The notes below the pieces were generated by a model. It saw only the letters and a program-made list of their open reading frames with translations. It ran no database searches and was not told the DNA's origin. Source: Asticcacaulis tiandongensis (GTDB taxonomy: Bacteria > Pseudomonadota > Alphaproteobacteria > Caulobacterales > Caulobacteraceae). Taken from it: 64,000 bases of DNA. The stretch is taken from contig NZ_SSBC01000010.1 in assembly GCF_006475605.1 (NCBI RefSeq), positions 1 through 64,000 of the forward strand, in the 5' to 3' direction. Position numbers and translations under genes: made by a program. Below are positions 25,962-35,524 of the stretch, in pieces. Numbering within the stretch: the stretch's first letter is position 1; each line of letters opens with the position of its first letter.

Positions 25962-27254
25962 TTACCCCGTATAGTTCAGATGCTTCATCATATCCGCGAC
26001 AGTCAGCGAGATGAAACGGATCGAGGAATCGGCGACGCCATACGGGATGAAAATCCACTGACCGCAGCGCATGCCGCCGCAGGTATAGACAACATTCGGC
26101 ACATATCCTTCACGCGTTTCTTCCGAAGGCGACAAAAGCGGCACTTTGGAACGAGCCAGCACCTTGCGCGGATTTTCCTTATCCAGCAGGGCCGCCGCCA
26201 GCGAATAGCGCCGCATGGCTCCGACACCGTGCGTCAGCACCAGCCAGCCTTCCTCAAGCTCAATGGGCGAACCGCAATTCCCCATCTGGATCAGTTCCCA
26301 GGGGGCTTCCGGTTTCATGATGGGGTCACCATAGTTCCACACCGTCTTGTCGTCCGTCTCCATGTAATAGAGACTTTCGTGATCAAGCCGTCCGATAGCC
26401 GCATAACGGCCATTTATCTTGCGCGGAAACAGCGCCAGCCCCTTGTGCTGCGAAGCCGCGCCACGAAACGGCGTCAGGCGGAAACGGGTAAAGTCATCGG
26501 TTTCAAACAGTTCGCACCCGATCTCCCGACCGGAATAGGCCGTATAGGTGCCCATATAATGCACCTCGCCGTCCTCATCGGTAAAGCGCACCATCCGCAG
26601 ATCCTCAAGCCCGTTGGACTGAGCACGCGTAACCGGAAAAATAACGGTCGAACTGATATTGCAGCTTTCGTGGCGACGCACTTCGATCGGCCCGCCAACC
26701 GCCGGACTATGGCTTGGACTGGCGGCAACAAAGAAATCACTTTCCGGCAACAGGCTCAGACTGCCGTCGCCATGAAAAACGCCCTTACGGAACGAGATGG
26801 TCGAAATATGACCTTCCCCGACGGTACGGATCGACAGGATGAACCGCACCTCGCCGTCCTTAAGGCCGCTCTGATCCGGATGGGCGACGACCGACGGGTT
26901 CATGACCGCGGCGGCTTCAAAACTGTATTCATGGGAAAAATAGGCCCCGATCAGCGCCTGATGATCCTCGTCCAGACCCTCCAGATCACCGATCATCTCC
27001 TGTATCTGCTTAAACCGGTCGAGAAATATCTGGCGCGTCTGCAAATGACGGCCCTGAAAATCACGATTAACGCTCTCCAGTTCCGTCAGACACTGCTCAC
27101 GCGTCAGGGTCATCAACGACCGGCATACCCTTGCCGCCCGTGACATGCTGCCCTGCGCGGTGCTTTGCGCCTCAAGCGATATGCTGAAAGGCCGAAGGAC
27201 AACGCGCTCAGGGTCGGCCCGCAATATGATGGGTGAATGATTAAGTGTCGGCAT
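25962..27254 (-). CDS. GH130 glycoside phosphorylase-like protein
   Basis: This 430-residue protein is of glycoside hydrolase family 130, whose known members act mostly on beta-mannosides by phosphorolysis. Visible blocks are EAAAVMNPSVVAHPDQSG, RTVGEGHISTISFR, EDLRMVRFTDEDG, YMGTYTAYSG and IPYGVADSSIRF. The start at 27254 is chosen because AAGGA lies 6 bp before it, but only directly adjacent to an ATG two codons earlier. It is transcribed with the bifunctional glycosyltransferase upstream (73-bp gap), which suggests a mannose-containing glycan. The linkage is inference. Confidence 0.85.
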   Translation of the reverse strand: MPTLNHSPIILRADPERVVLRPFSISLEAQSTAQGSMSRAARVCRSLMTLTREQCLTELESVNRDFQGRHLQTRQIFLDRFKQIQEMIGDLEGLDEDHQALIGAYFSHEYSFEAAAVMNPSVVAHPDQSGLKDGEVRFILSIRTVGEGHISTISFRKGVFHGDGSLSLLPESDFFVAASPSHSPAVGGPIEVRRHESCNISSTVIFPVTRAQSNGLEDLRMVRFTDEDGEVHYMGTYTAYSGREIGCELFETDDFTRFRLTPFRGAASQHKGLALFPRKINGRYAAIGRLDHESLYYMETDDKTVWNYGDPIMKPEAPWELIQMGNCGSPIELEEGWLVLTHGVGAMRRYSLAAALLDKENPRKVLARSKVPLLSPSEETREGYVPNVVYTCGGMRCGQWIFIPYGVADSSIRFISLTVADMMKHLNYTG

Positions 27255-27327
27255 CAGCATTCCTTGATGATCAGGATAGTCATGAGGTAACAAAGATCAG
27301 GGGGCAATAAACATAAGGCGCCGTCAA

Positions 27328-29715
27328 TCAGGCCTCATCCATCAGCGCGGTCCAGCTCAAATGATAGGCCAGAAGTGATTCCGCCCCCTGATTGTGATTG
27401 CAGCCCTCAGGCGTTAAGCCATCAAAGCAGCCGCCATCTGCCGTAACCAGAGGCAGTCCCTGATCATTATCTCCGAAAAACCAGCCAAAGGCCCGATGGG
27501 CTTCGTGCTTCCAGAAGCGGTCGTGGCTTAGCCTGAAAGCAATCAGACAGGCCTCGATGCTTGCCTGAACCTCAAGCGGCTGCTGGTCATAGATCGGGTT
27601 TGTCCCCGTATCCTTGTCAAAATGGGTGGTAGGAACCGGACGGAAATGGCCACCGGGCTGTCCTTTCTGGATATCCATAAGCCAGCGCAGGCTGTCCATG
27701 CCCGCCTGCCACATGCCGCTGTTCTGATAGCGGTTGCCGGCAATCAGCAGACCGGCCGACAGGCGCGCATTGTCATAGGACAGCTGTGGCTCCATCCATG
27801 TGTGTCCGTCACGGGCATGGTGCTGGAAACCGGCATACAGAGACTGTGCGCACGTACCAATCAGGGCTTCGGTGGCCTTACGGTCACCCAGATCGGCATT
27901 GAGGTCAGACAGGACGCGAATGACAATGGCCCGTGCGCGATGTGACGCCCAGTCTCCGGCATGGGTAGCGACCCGCTGTGCCAGTTCTCTGGCCCACAGC
28001 CTCAGGTCTTCAGGCAGGTCAGAGCGGATGACATCACACAAGGCCTCAAGCGCACGTGCACAGCAATCATCCGATCCACCTTCGTCAAGCCAGGCACGAC
28101 TATAGGACATGAAATTACGGAACCGTCCGGTTTCCGGGCACCAGGCGTGATTGACAAAGGCCGCATATCTGTAGGCCAGCGCATCGCGGTTACGGTTCTC
28201 ACTGACCCACAGCGACTGCCGCGCCACAAGTGAAAGCGCACGCACATTATCATCGGTACAATAGCCGTGCGACCGGTCAGGCAGGCGATATTTGCCATGC
28301 TGGAATATGCCGCAATCATCACTCATCCGCTCAATAGCCCCCCATGACGGCGCACGGGTGAGATAGAGGCGGTTTTTCGGCGCAGACGAACGGGGCATGG
28401 AGGGGGGCATGGGGGAATGGGAGGAAGTTGAAAGGGGTGTCTGTGAACGGGGTGGCAGGGCTTTTTTGTCGCGAATATCCTTGATGGCCGTATCCGCCAG
28501 TGCCTGAGCCACTGACGGCCAGCGTGACGGAAGGGCGTTATCATAGGCCTTTTGCGACAGGGCCTGACGGTCTTCGGGATGCTGCAACAGGTCGGAAATC
28601 GCCGTGGCAAAGGCGCGGCTATCGCCAAAGCCACACAGGACCCCGACGCCACCGCTTAAGGCTTCAGCGGCATGCCAGTAGGGCGTGGAAACTACCGGAC
28701 ATCCCAATGCCAGCGCATAGCTGAGTGTACCTGAGGTGATCTGGGTTTCGGTCAGGTAGGGTGTGACATAGACATCGGTCGCCTGAAGAATATCAATCAG
28801 ATAGGCGTCATCGACGAAACGATTGATGAAACGGATATTGTTTTCAACCCCCAGTTCCCGCGCGCGACTGAGAAGCCCCTCACGATAGACTTCGCCCTCA
28901 TGGGCTACCAGATGCGGATGGGTGGCACCGACCACCAGATACAACGCTTCGGGTGTGGTTTTAACGATTTCGGGCAGGGCCTCGATTATGGTCTCGATGC
29001 CCTTGTTCGGCGACAAAAGGCCAAAGGTCGTCAGAATCATCCGCTCACCAAAGCCGAGAGCGGCCTTGAACGGTGCCGTATTGGACAGGGGGCGCGACGG
29101 CGCGCCATGCGGAATGATATGAATCTGGGTCGCAGGCACCTGATAGACATGCTGTAAAATGTCTGCGCCCTTGCGCGACATGACAATCAGCCGCGACGAC
29201 AACCGGATAAGGTCACGCATGACACGGTTTTGCGTGTCATTCGGCGTCTCAAGGATCGTATGCAGGGTGGTTATGACCGGTGCATCCAGACGCTCCAGTG
29301 TTTTGATCAGATGCGCACCGGCGTCACCGCCGTAAATACCGAATTCATGCTGAACAAAGACCGCCTGTACGCCGCGCCGGTTAAGGTCTTCGGCCAGCCG
29401 ATGATAGGCGTCGCCATCCTCCTGCGCTATCTGATGGGTGACGACTTCGGGATAGTCATATTCAAGGCCCTTGTCGTTCATCGCAATGACATCGATCTGC
29501 GCTTCCGGCAGGGCCTCATGCAGGCAGGCATGGATGTCACGGGTAAAGGTCGCCAGCCCGCATTGGCGGGGCGGGAAATTGCCCATGATGGCAATATGTT
29601 TAAGCTGGACGTCACGATTATCCGACACGGGGGGCGGGGACAGATGTGTGTCCACACGGTCTAACCTGTGAGAGTCTGACGGGGACAAAATCAGGGAGTC
29701 ACGGATTTCATACAT
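27328..29715 (-). CDS. GT4 glycosyltransferase fused to an (alpha/alpha)-toroid domain
   Basis: This 795-residue protein has an N-terminal GT4 glycosyltransferase part (about 45-430) with IMGNFPPRQCGLATFTRDI, FVQHEFGIYGGDAG, FGLLSPNKGIETIIEAL and the EX7E-like TQITSGTLSYALALGCPVVST. A Ser/Pro-rich linker (about 435-465) follows. The C-terminal part (about 470-795) carries DRSHGYCTDDNVRALSLVAR and EPQLSYDNARLSAGLLI, resembling six-hairpin toroid glycosidase-like domains. The start at 29715 follows AAGG; an in-frame upstream stretch is not needed. Together with the adjacent GH130 gene it may build and recycle an oligosaccharide. Its product is unknown. Confidence 0.82.
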   Translation of the reverse strand: MYEIRDSLILSPSDSHRLDRVDTHLSPPPVSDNRDVQLKHIAIMGNFPPRQCGLATFTRDIHACLHEALPEAQIDVIAMNDKGLEYDYPEVVTHQIAQEDGDAYHRLAEDLNRRGVQAVFVQHEFGIYGGDAGAHLIKTLERLDAPVITTLHTILETPNDTQNRVMRDLIRLSSRLIVMSRKGADILQHVYQVPATQIHIIPHGAPSRPLSNTAPFKAALGFGERMILTTFGLLSPNKGIETIIEALPEIVKTTPEALYLVVGATHPHLVAHEGEVYREGLLSRARELGVENNIRFINRFVDDAYLIDILQATDVYVTPYLTETQITSGTLSYALALGCPVVSTPYWHAAEALSGGVGVLCGFGDSRAFATAISDLLQHPEDRQALSQKAYDNALPSRWPSVAQALADTAIKDIRDKKALPPRSQTPLSTSSHSPMPPSMPRSSAPKNRLYLTRAPSWGAIERMSDDCGIFQHGKYRLPDRSHGYCTDDNVRALSLVARQSLWVSENRNRDALAYRYAAFVNHAWCPETGRFRNFMSYSRAWLDEGGSDDCCARALEALCDVIRSDLPEDLRLWARELAQRVATHAGDWASHRARAIVIRVLSDLNADLGDRKATEALIGTCAQSLYAGFQHHARDGHTWMEPQLSYDNARLSAGLLIAGNRYQNSGMWQAGMDSLRWLMDIQKGQPGGHFRPVPTTHFDKDTGTNPIYDQQPLEVQASIEACLIAFRLSHDRFWKHEAHRAFGWFFGDNDQGLPLVTADGGCFDGLTPEGCNHNQGAESLLAYHLSWTALMDEA

Positions 29716-29891
29716 GTAAGCACCTTTGGCGAACCTGATTTGGGAGAGGTTGCGGCGACCCTGTCTGATCATGTATAAAATTACAGTTCGGAAGATGGAT
29801 TCCTTACATAAATGCCGTGCCGAACAGCGGGGGGGAAACCGGTTTTTGGGGGGTGTTTTCGGGCATTGTTTTTTGCATTATTTCGCACATT

Positions 29892-29973
29892 TTCCCTGTT
29901 TTTCCCTGATTTTTCAGCCACCCCCAGCCCCGATAGGCCCTTGTCCGGCGAAAATATGGGGCAAAACAGGGAA
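29892..29973. repeat. TTCCCTGT / ACAGGGAA interspersed units
   Basis: TTCCCTGT (29892-29899), TTCCCTGA (29902-29909) and the inverse ACAGGGAA (29966-29973) sit in the 288-bp gap between divergent genes. The octamers are spaced by short T-rich or C-rich stretches. Similar ACAGGGAA-bearing intergenic repeats are remembered from other alphaproteobacterial genomes, but the relation is unverified. The rest of the gap shows no gene. Confidence 0.35.
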
Positions 29974-30003
29974 TCTTAACCGGCATAACTTAGGCTCAAT
30001 CAT

Positions 30004-31080
30004 ATGATCGTGAACCCGCCAAATCCGCCCCTGACACCGCGTCCGGGGGGCGCCAGTCTTGACGTTCTGCGCTTTCTGGCGGCGGGATTTATCCTTCTGT
30101 TTCACTTCGGTGTCCGCGCTCCGACGCCTTTGGGCGACATATTGCCGGTATTTAAACAGGGCTGGCTGGCGACGGATTTTTTCCTGCTTCTGTCAGGCTT
30201 TATCCTCAGTCGCGCCTATGGCAAACGCCTCCATGACGGGCGCATCAGTCGGGTAAAGTTCGTTATCAAACGGGTGGCGCGTTTCTGGCCGGTGCATGCG
30301 ATCATGCTGTTTGCCCTGCTGGCTCTGGTGTTTATGGCCACGGCTGCCGGTATGCCGCCGGATCACCGCGAAGCCGACCTTTTCCTCTATCAGCTCTTTT
30401 TTGTTTATGCGTGGGGCGTGACCGACATCGAAGCCTGGAACGTGCCGACGTGGACGCTGTCTGTGCTCGTGGTCTGCTATGTCCTGTTCAGCCTCTATGC
30501 CGCAAAGGCCTATGCCCTTAAGCGCTGGCAATGGATTTTACTTCTGGCGACCGTCTGGGGCTGCGGAGTGGCTCTGGCACATTTGTGGGCGAGCGGCAGT
30601 CTGGTTGATCTGTCTTTTCGCTGGGGCCTGCTACGCGGCATTCCGATATTTATTATCGGCAGCCTGCTTGAACGCCTGAGTGCCGGTTTCACCCTCAATC
30701 GCCGAAGCTATGCGGCCCTGATCATGGTGACCCTCGCACTTATTGTCATCCTGGCGGGCTATCCGCGTCAGATATGGCTGGATAATTTTATCCTCGGCCT
30801 GCTCGGTCTGGGGATCGTCCTGTCCGCCGCCGTGACGTTTCGCGAAAACAGCCTGACGCGACGCATGGGCCGCATGTCCCTGTCGCTGTTTATCACCCAT
30901 TCCTTTGCCGGAGCCTTAGGTTTCGGAATCGCACAGATCATCATTAACCGTTTCAGCCTGACCGAAGCGGCCCAATGGGGGCTGTGGTGGTGCGTATTTA
31001 CCGGAGCGGTTGTCTTCGCTTTCCTGTTCGATGCCTTGATCGACAAGCCTTTGAGCGACCGCATCAACCGTCTGTTATAG
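30004..31080 (+). CDS. Acyltransferase family 3 membrane protein (OafA/YrhL type)
   Basis: This 358-residue integral membrane protein has about ten hydrophobic segments. The family start appears as GGASLDVLRFLAAGFILLFHF, with the catalytic-type His in the second segment (LLFHFGV). The motif RISRVKFVIKRVARFWPVH corresponds to the conserved R-x10-H-like region. Such enzymes O-acetylate or O-acylate surface sugars. It is divergent from the GT4 gene and could modify that glycan. It converges on nadC with a 5-bp gap. No SGNH domain is attached. Confidence 0.85.
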   Translation: MIVNPPNPPLTPRPGGASLDVLRFLAAGFILLFHFGVRAPTPLGDILPVFKQGWLATDFFLLLSGFILSRAYGKRLHDGRISRVKFVIKRVARFWPVHAIMLFALLALVFMATAAGMPPDHREADLFLYQLFFVYAWGVTDIEAWNVPTWTLSVLVVCYVLFSLYAAKAYALKRWQWILLLATVWGCGVALAHLWASGSLVDLSFRWGLLRGIPIFIIGSLLERLSAGFTLNRRSYAALIMVTLALIVILAGYPRQIWLDNFILGLLGLGIVLSAAVTFRENSLTRRMGRMSLSLFITHSFAGALGFGIAQIIINRFSLTEAAQWGLWWCVFTGAVVFAFLFDALIDKPLSDRINRLL

Positions 31081-31085
31081 CCTTA

Positions 31086-31934
31086 TCAGGCCGCATCCAG
31101 ACCGATGTCAAACACGGTGGCCGAATGGGTCAAAGCGCCGACCGAAATCACGTCAACCCCTGTCTCAGCAATGGCCCGCACCGTCTCAAGATTGACGCCG
31201 CCAGACGCCTCAAGCACCGCTTTTCCCTTGGCCAGCTTCACCGCTTCTTCCAGCTCCTTAAGGCTGAAATTATCAAGCAGCAGCACGTCCGGCCCATAGG
31301 GCAGGGCGGCGCGCAACTGATCAAGGCTATCGACCTCAAGCTCGATTTTCATGGTATGGGACGCCGCCGCCTTGGCCTTTTCCAGCGCCTTGGTGACGCC
31401 ACCGCAAATGGCGATATGGTTGTCCTTGATCAGGATAGCATCATCCAGACCGTAGCGATGGTTAAACCCGCCACCGCAGCGCACGGCATGTTTCTGCAAG
31501 GCCCGCAAAAGCGGTAAGGTCTTGCGTGTACAGGCTATTTTCGCCGGAAGCCCGTCAATCGCATCCACATAGGTCTTGGTGAGCGTCGCCACACCCGACA
31601 GATGTGACAACAGATTCAGCGCCACACGTTCCGCCGCCAGAATGGCCCGCGCATTGCCCTCAACACGGGCAATGACATCACCGGCTACGACCGGACTGGC
31701 ATCGGGTTTGACGATCTCGAAACGTATCTGCGGATCCATCAGACTCAGGGCCAGACGCGCGCAATCGATACCGGCGCTGACCCCTGCCGCGCGCGAACGG
31801 AACTCGGCCTGAAACCGGGCCTTGGGCGCAATAACGGCCGCTGCGGTAACGTCACCGGCGCGTCCAAGGTCTTCGCGCAAGGCGTCGCGGATGATCGGCT
31901 CAAGCAGAATGTCAGGCAAACCGGTAATATACAT
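31086..31934 (-). CDS. nadC: Nicotinate-nucleotide pyrophosphorylase (carboxylating)
   Basis: This 282-residue quinolinate phosphoribosyltransferase converts quinolinate and PRPP to nicotinate mononucleotide. Family motifs are REDLGRAGDVTAAAV near the N-terminus, ACTRKTLPLLRALQKHAVRCGGG in the active site (key CTRKT), HRYGLDDAILIKDNH and LEASGGVNLETV. Its ATG overlaps the nadB stop by one base, so it ends a nadA-nadB-nadC operon. Confidence 0.97.
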   Translation of the reverse strand: MYITGLPDILLEPIIRDALREDLGRAGDVTAAAVIAPKARFQAEFRSRAAGVSAGIDCARLALSLMDPQIRFEIVKPDASPVVAGDVIARVEGNARAILAAERVALNLLSHLSGVATLTKTYVDAIDGLPAKIACTRKTLPLLRALQKHAVRCGGGFNHRYGLDDAILIKDNHIAICGGVTKALEKAKAAASHTMKIELEVDSLDQLRAALPYGPDVLLLDNFSLKELEEAVKLAKGKAVLEASGGVNLETVRAIAETGVDVISVGALTHSATVFDIGLDAA

Positions 31935-33463
31935 CAGGCAGGCTCCCTTTCCTCGATGCGTCCCTCTTTCAGGCGGACGAAGCTGCGCTCAGCCCTGTCT
32001 GCCGTTTGGGGGTAGTCCCTGCGGTAATGAGAACCCCGACTCTCACGTCTTTGCAAGGCGCATTCGGCAATCAACCGTGCAGCAATCAAAGGCAGGGCAG
32101 GGCCATGCGTGGTTTTCAGGCTGTCTATGAATTGCAGAAGCGCGGTCAGACCGGCTTCGTCGCGGATCACACCGGCGTGCTGACTCATGGCCTGACGCAA
32201 GGCCAGAAGTGCCTCAGGCGGCAGTTGCGGCGGCAAACCAGGCACCAGAGCCGAAGCCGGATCAGGTGTAAAGCCGATCAGGGTTTCGCTAACTATGTGA
32301 CCGACACGTTCACCAAAAACAGCGGCCTCAAGCAATGAGTTGGACGCCAGTCGGTTGGCCCCGTGCACACCGGTTGAGGCGCATTCACCAACGGCAAACA
32401 GGTTCTTAAGCGACGTATGCCCCTCAAGGTCAGTGGCTATGCCGCCCATATGGTAATGGGTGGCCGGCACGACCGGAATGGGTTCAACACGCGGGTCAAT
32501 ACCGGCCTTCATGCAGGCAGCAAAAACGGTCGGGAATTCGTGCGGGAAGTGTTCGCCAATAGCTTTGGTGGCATCAAGGAACGCGCCCCCAAGTTCGGCA
32601 TCGGCGCGAAATACGGCCCGCGCCACAATATCACGTGGCGCCAACTCACCATCCGCATGGTCATCAAAGGCAAAGCGATAGCCATCCTTGCTCACCAGCA
32701 CCGCCCCTTCGCCACGCAGGGCTTCGGTGGCCAGTGGCGAGGGATCGCCATATTTCAGTGCCGTCGGATGGAACTGGACAAATTCAGGATCAGCAATCTC
32801 AGCCCCCGCCAGAGCCGCCATGGCCATGCCTTCACCGAGAAGCTTGGCGGGGGTGGTGGTGACGGCATAAAGCCCGCCCGCGCCACCGGTTGCCAATATG
32901 ACCACTGGGGCAAAGACGTGGATGAGGCGGCCCTCATATTCGACAATGGCCCCAATGACCGTTTCGGGATCCGAACGGATCAGGCCGTAGGCGATTGCGC
33001 CCTCCCAGACCGTGATATGATCCGCTGCCAGAACCTTGGTCGTCACGGCCTCAAGAATGGCCTTGCCCGCCAGATCCCCGCCGACACGCGCCACCCGCGC
33101 CAGACCATGTGCGGCCTCGCGGTTCAGGACGTAGCTACCGTCGGGATTGTGATCAAACGGTGCCCCGAGTTCATTCAGACGGCGCACGGTATCCGGCCCC
33201 AGTTGCGTCAAAAGCCGCGCGGCCTCTTCATCCACCAGACCGGCACCGGCATTGATGGTGTCGGTGGCATGGGCTTCGGGGCTGTCCTCAGGCGACAGGG
33301 CGGCGGCAATGCCGCCTTGCGCCCAGGCCGAGGAACAGGCAACGCCCAGTGCCACAGGCGCCAGCACCAGTGTCTTATGCGGCGCTGTATTGAGGGCTAC
33401 GGACAAACCGGCAAGCCCTGCACCGATTACCAGCGGGCCATTATGAATATAGGTTTCAGGCAT
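31934..33463 (-). CDS. nadB: L-aspartate oxidase
   Basis: This 509-residue FAD enzyme oxidises L-aspartate to iminoaspartate for quinolinate synthesis. The FAD loop GAGLAGLSVAL is at about residues 13-23. SSAWAQGGIAAA, REAAHGLARV, the active-site-type THYHMGGIATD and GECASTGVHGANRLASNSLLEA follow. It lies 114 bp after the nadA stop and overlaps nadC. Confidence 0.97.
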   Translation of the reverse strand: MPETYIHNGPLVIGAGLAGLSVALNTAPHKTLVLAPVALGVACSSAWAQGGIAAALSPEDSPEAHATDTINAGAGLVDEEAARLLTQLGPDTVRRLNELGAPFDHNPDGSYVLNREAAHGLARVARVGGDLAGKAILEAVTTKVLAADHITVWEGAIAYGLIRSDPETVIGAIVEYEGRLIHVFAPVVILATGGAGGLYAVTTTPAKLLGEGMAMAALAGAEIADPEFVQFHPTALKYGDPSPLATEALRGEGAVLVSKDGYRFAFDDHADGELAPRDIVARAVFRADAELGGAFLDATKAIGEHFPHEFPTVFAACMKAGIDPRVEPIPVVPATHYHMGGIATDLEGHTSLKNLFAVGECASTGVHGANRLASNSLLEAAVFGERVGHIVSETLIGFTPDPASALVPGLPPQLPPEALLALRQAMSQHAGVIRDEAGLTALLQFIDSLKTTHGPALPLIAARLIAECALQRRESRGSHYRRDYPQTADRAERSFVRLKEGRIEEREPA

Positions 33464-33577
33464 TTAAGCGCCTTTTAGTATATGGGCTGGGGCCTGCCGA
33501 ACCGGCCCCACAATGAACAGGCACCGAGACAGGTCGTTACACCTCGGGGCTAACGGGTGCAGGGGCTGTGCCACTGC

Positions 33578-34702
33578 TTAAGAAATCAGTTCCACATCGA
33601 CATGGTGACGCGCCTTGATCATGTCATAGCGGGCGGGCACCTTAAGCGGCGGCATATCGATCATGCGTTGCACCGATTCACGGGCCTTATCGATAATGGC
33701 CGGATCAACCTCCACCTCATGCGTGCCGGTCACCAGAGAGTGGTAGATACCCTCAAGGGTGATGCGCTTCATGTGCGGACACAGATTGCAAGGACGCAGG
33801 AATTCCACATCAGGTCCCGCATCAGCGGTCACATTATCGGCCATCGAGCATTCGGTGATCAGCACCACCTGCTTCGGCTTGTTGTCGGTCACGTAATCGG
33901 CCATGGCCGTGGTCGATCCGGTGAAGTCACAGGCGGCAATCACATCGGGTGGACATTCAGGGTGGCCGAGAACCACCGCACCGGGATGCGCCTTGCGGAC
34001 GTCAGCAATATCGTCGGCGGTGAAACGTTCATGCACTTCGCAGGCGCCTTTGTAGGCGATGATGCCGATATGGGTCTGACGGGCGACATTGCGGGCCAGA
34101 AACTCATCGGGACACATGATGACGCGATCCACGCCCCATTCACGGGCAATATGTTCAACCACCTGCACGGCATTGGCCGAGGTGCAGCAGATGTCGGTTT
34201 CCGCCTTCACATCGGCGGTAGTATTGACATAGGTGACCACCGGCAGACCGGGGTAACGGGCCTTAATCTGACGTAACTGCTCACCGGTGATGCTTGAGGC
34301 CAGCGAACAGCCTGCCCGCAGATCGGGGATCAGAACCTTTTTTTCCGGTGCCAGAATCTTCGAGGTCTCGGCCATGAAGTGCACGCCGCCCTGAATGATG
34401 ATCGACGCCTTTGACTTGGCCGCTTCGCGCGCCAGCCCCAGACTGTCGCCGACATAGTCACCGACGCCATGAAAAATGTCCGGTGTCATATAGTTGTGCG
34501 CCAGAATGACCGCGTTCATTTCGCGCTTGAGGCGGTTGATCTCAGCAATAAGGGGGGCCTGAAGTTGCCACTCAATCGGCGATATCTTGCCTTTGAGACG
34601 CTGATAGATAGTTTCGGTCGCGCGTTCCACCTCTGGCGTAAAAGCCAGTGAGCGGATCTTTTGCTTTACTACGTCGCGTTCCGGATTAAGCGTTTGCAAC
34701 AT
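33578..34702 (-). CDS. nadA: Quinolinate synthase A
   Basis: This 374-residue enzyme condenses iminoaspartate with dihydroxyacetone phosphate using a [4Fe-4S] cluster. Visible blocks: [36 protein letters not shown] (cluster Cys), [30 protein letters not shown] and [19 protein letters not shown] (second and third Cys). The start at 34702 is preferred to an ATG 12 codons upstream, because GGGAG lies 8 bp before it and the upstream one has no ribosome site. It is first in the nadABC operon. A 21-bp dyad lies upstream at 34769-34789. Confidence 0.95.
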   Translation of the reverse strand: MLQTLNPERDVVKQKIRSLAFTPEVERATETIYQRLKGKISPIEWQLQAPLIAEINRLKREMNAVILAHNYMTPDIFHGVGDYVGDSLGLAREAAKSKASIIIQGGVHFMAETSKILAPEKKVLIPDLRAGCSLASSITGEQLRQIKARYPGLPVVTYVNTTADVKAETDICCTSANAVQVVEHIAREWGVDRVIMCPDEFLARNVARQTHIGIIAYKGACEVHERFTADDIADVRKAHPGAVVLGHPECPPDVIAACDFTGSTTAMADYVTDNKPKQVVLITECSMADNVTADAGPDVEFLRPCNLCPHMKRITLEGIYHSLVTGTHEVEVDPAIIDKARESVQRMIDMPPLKVPARYDMIKARHHVDVELIS

Positions 34703-34768
34703 GTCGGCGTCTCCCTTTTGGCCGCCAAAGATACTCATGAGCGGTTGAGCCTAAGCCTTGCCGCTGAC

Positions 34769-34789
34769 TTATGCTAAAATTGAGCATAA
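34769..34789. promoter_or_regulatory. Candidate nad-operon operator (21-bp dyad)
   Basis: The arms TTATGCTAAA and TTGAGCATAA around a central A match as an inverted repeat at nine of ten positions. The dyad is 66 bp upstream of the chosen nadA start. NAD biosynthesis operons in alphaproteobacteria are often controlled by NadQ or NrtR repressors. The assignment to either is inference. The rest of the 34703-34980 gap holds the dps promoter region and no gene. Confidence 0.55.
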
Positions 34790-34980
34790 GGTGGTGTTAA
34801 AATATACCCTGCGACGCTGATTGCAATAGTTATCGCTAAAAAAACCTTCACATATGTGTGCCGCCATTGGGTGTAACGGCGTGGGTGCTTTCAGGATCAA
34901 TGAACTGCCGATTATGATATTGCATCTTTATAGAGGGGTGCTCATATACAGGACATCAAGCTTTTCAGGAGATTAAGCCT

Positions 34981-35451
34981 ATGTCCAAGTCCGCTGCCTC
35001 TGCCGTTGATAACGACAAAAAAGTCGCCCACGAACTGTCCAAGGTTCTGGCTGATACCTTTACGCTTTATCAGAAGACCCATGGTTATCACTGGAATGTG
35101 CGCGGCCCCAGTTTCCGCAGCCTGCACCTCCTGTTCGAAGAGCAGTATAACGAAATCTGGACCTCGGTGGATGATATTGCCGAACGCATCCGCGCGCTGG
35201 GTGCGATTGCCCCGCAAGGTACAGGCGCTTTGGGTAATCTGACTTCCATTAAGGACGGCGATCCGACCGGCACGGCGGATGATTTCCTTAAAGACCTCAA
35301 GAGCGGTCATGAAACCGTTATTGCCACACTGAAAAATCTCGTTGAGGTCGCCGAAGAGGCCGGAGATGTATCGACGGCTGATCTGGCCACGCAGCGCCTG
35401 ACCGCCCACGAAAAGCATTTGTGGATGATCAAGGCGACACTCGACGCCTGA
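34981..35451 (+). CDS. dps: Dps ferritin-like DNA-protection protein
   Basis: This 156-residue member of the Dps family forms a 12-subunit shell that oxidises and stores iron. The family block KTHGYHWNVRGPSFRSLHLL (32-51) gives His37, and the following helix gives Asp64 and Glu68, the expected inter-subunit ferroxidase ligands. The N-terminal tail has a few Lys residues that may bind DNA. AGGAG precedes the start. It is divergent from nadABC and followed by a terminator. Confidence 0.95.
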   Translation: MSKSAASAVDNDKKVAHELSKVLADTFTLYQKTHGYHWNVRGPSFRSLHLLFEEQYNEIWTSVDDIAERIRALGAIAPQGTGALGNLTSIKDGDPTGTADDFLKDLKSGHETVIATLKNLVEVAEEAGDVSTADLATQRLTAHEKHLWMIKATLDA

Positions 35452-35473
35452 TCGTGATGGCCAGAATAGAACA

Positions 35474-35509
35474 AAGCGCTCGATTTGCCCTGCAGATCGG
35501 GCGCTTTTC
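35474..35509 (+). terminator. Terminator after dps
   Basis: AAGCGCTCGAT (35474-35484) pairs with ATCGGGCGCTT (35496-35506), 11 bp including one T-G pair, followed by TTCT. Confidence 0.75.
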
Positions 35510-35524
35510 TGTTATGGCACCGGC

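Noticed and set aside
25980-27143. 387-codon open frame antisense to the GH130 gene
   Set aside because: Codon-bias shadow; basic His/Arg-rich composition without any motif, while the GH130 frame is clear.
32417-33478. 353-codon open frame antisense to nadB
   Set aside because: nadB has all family motifs; the opposite frame has none.
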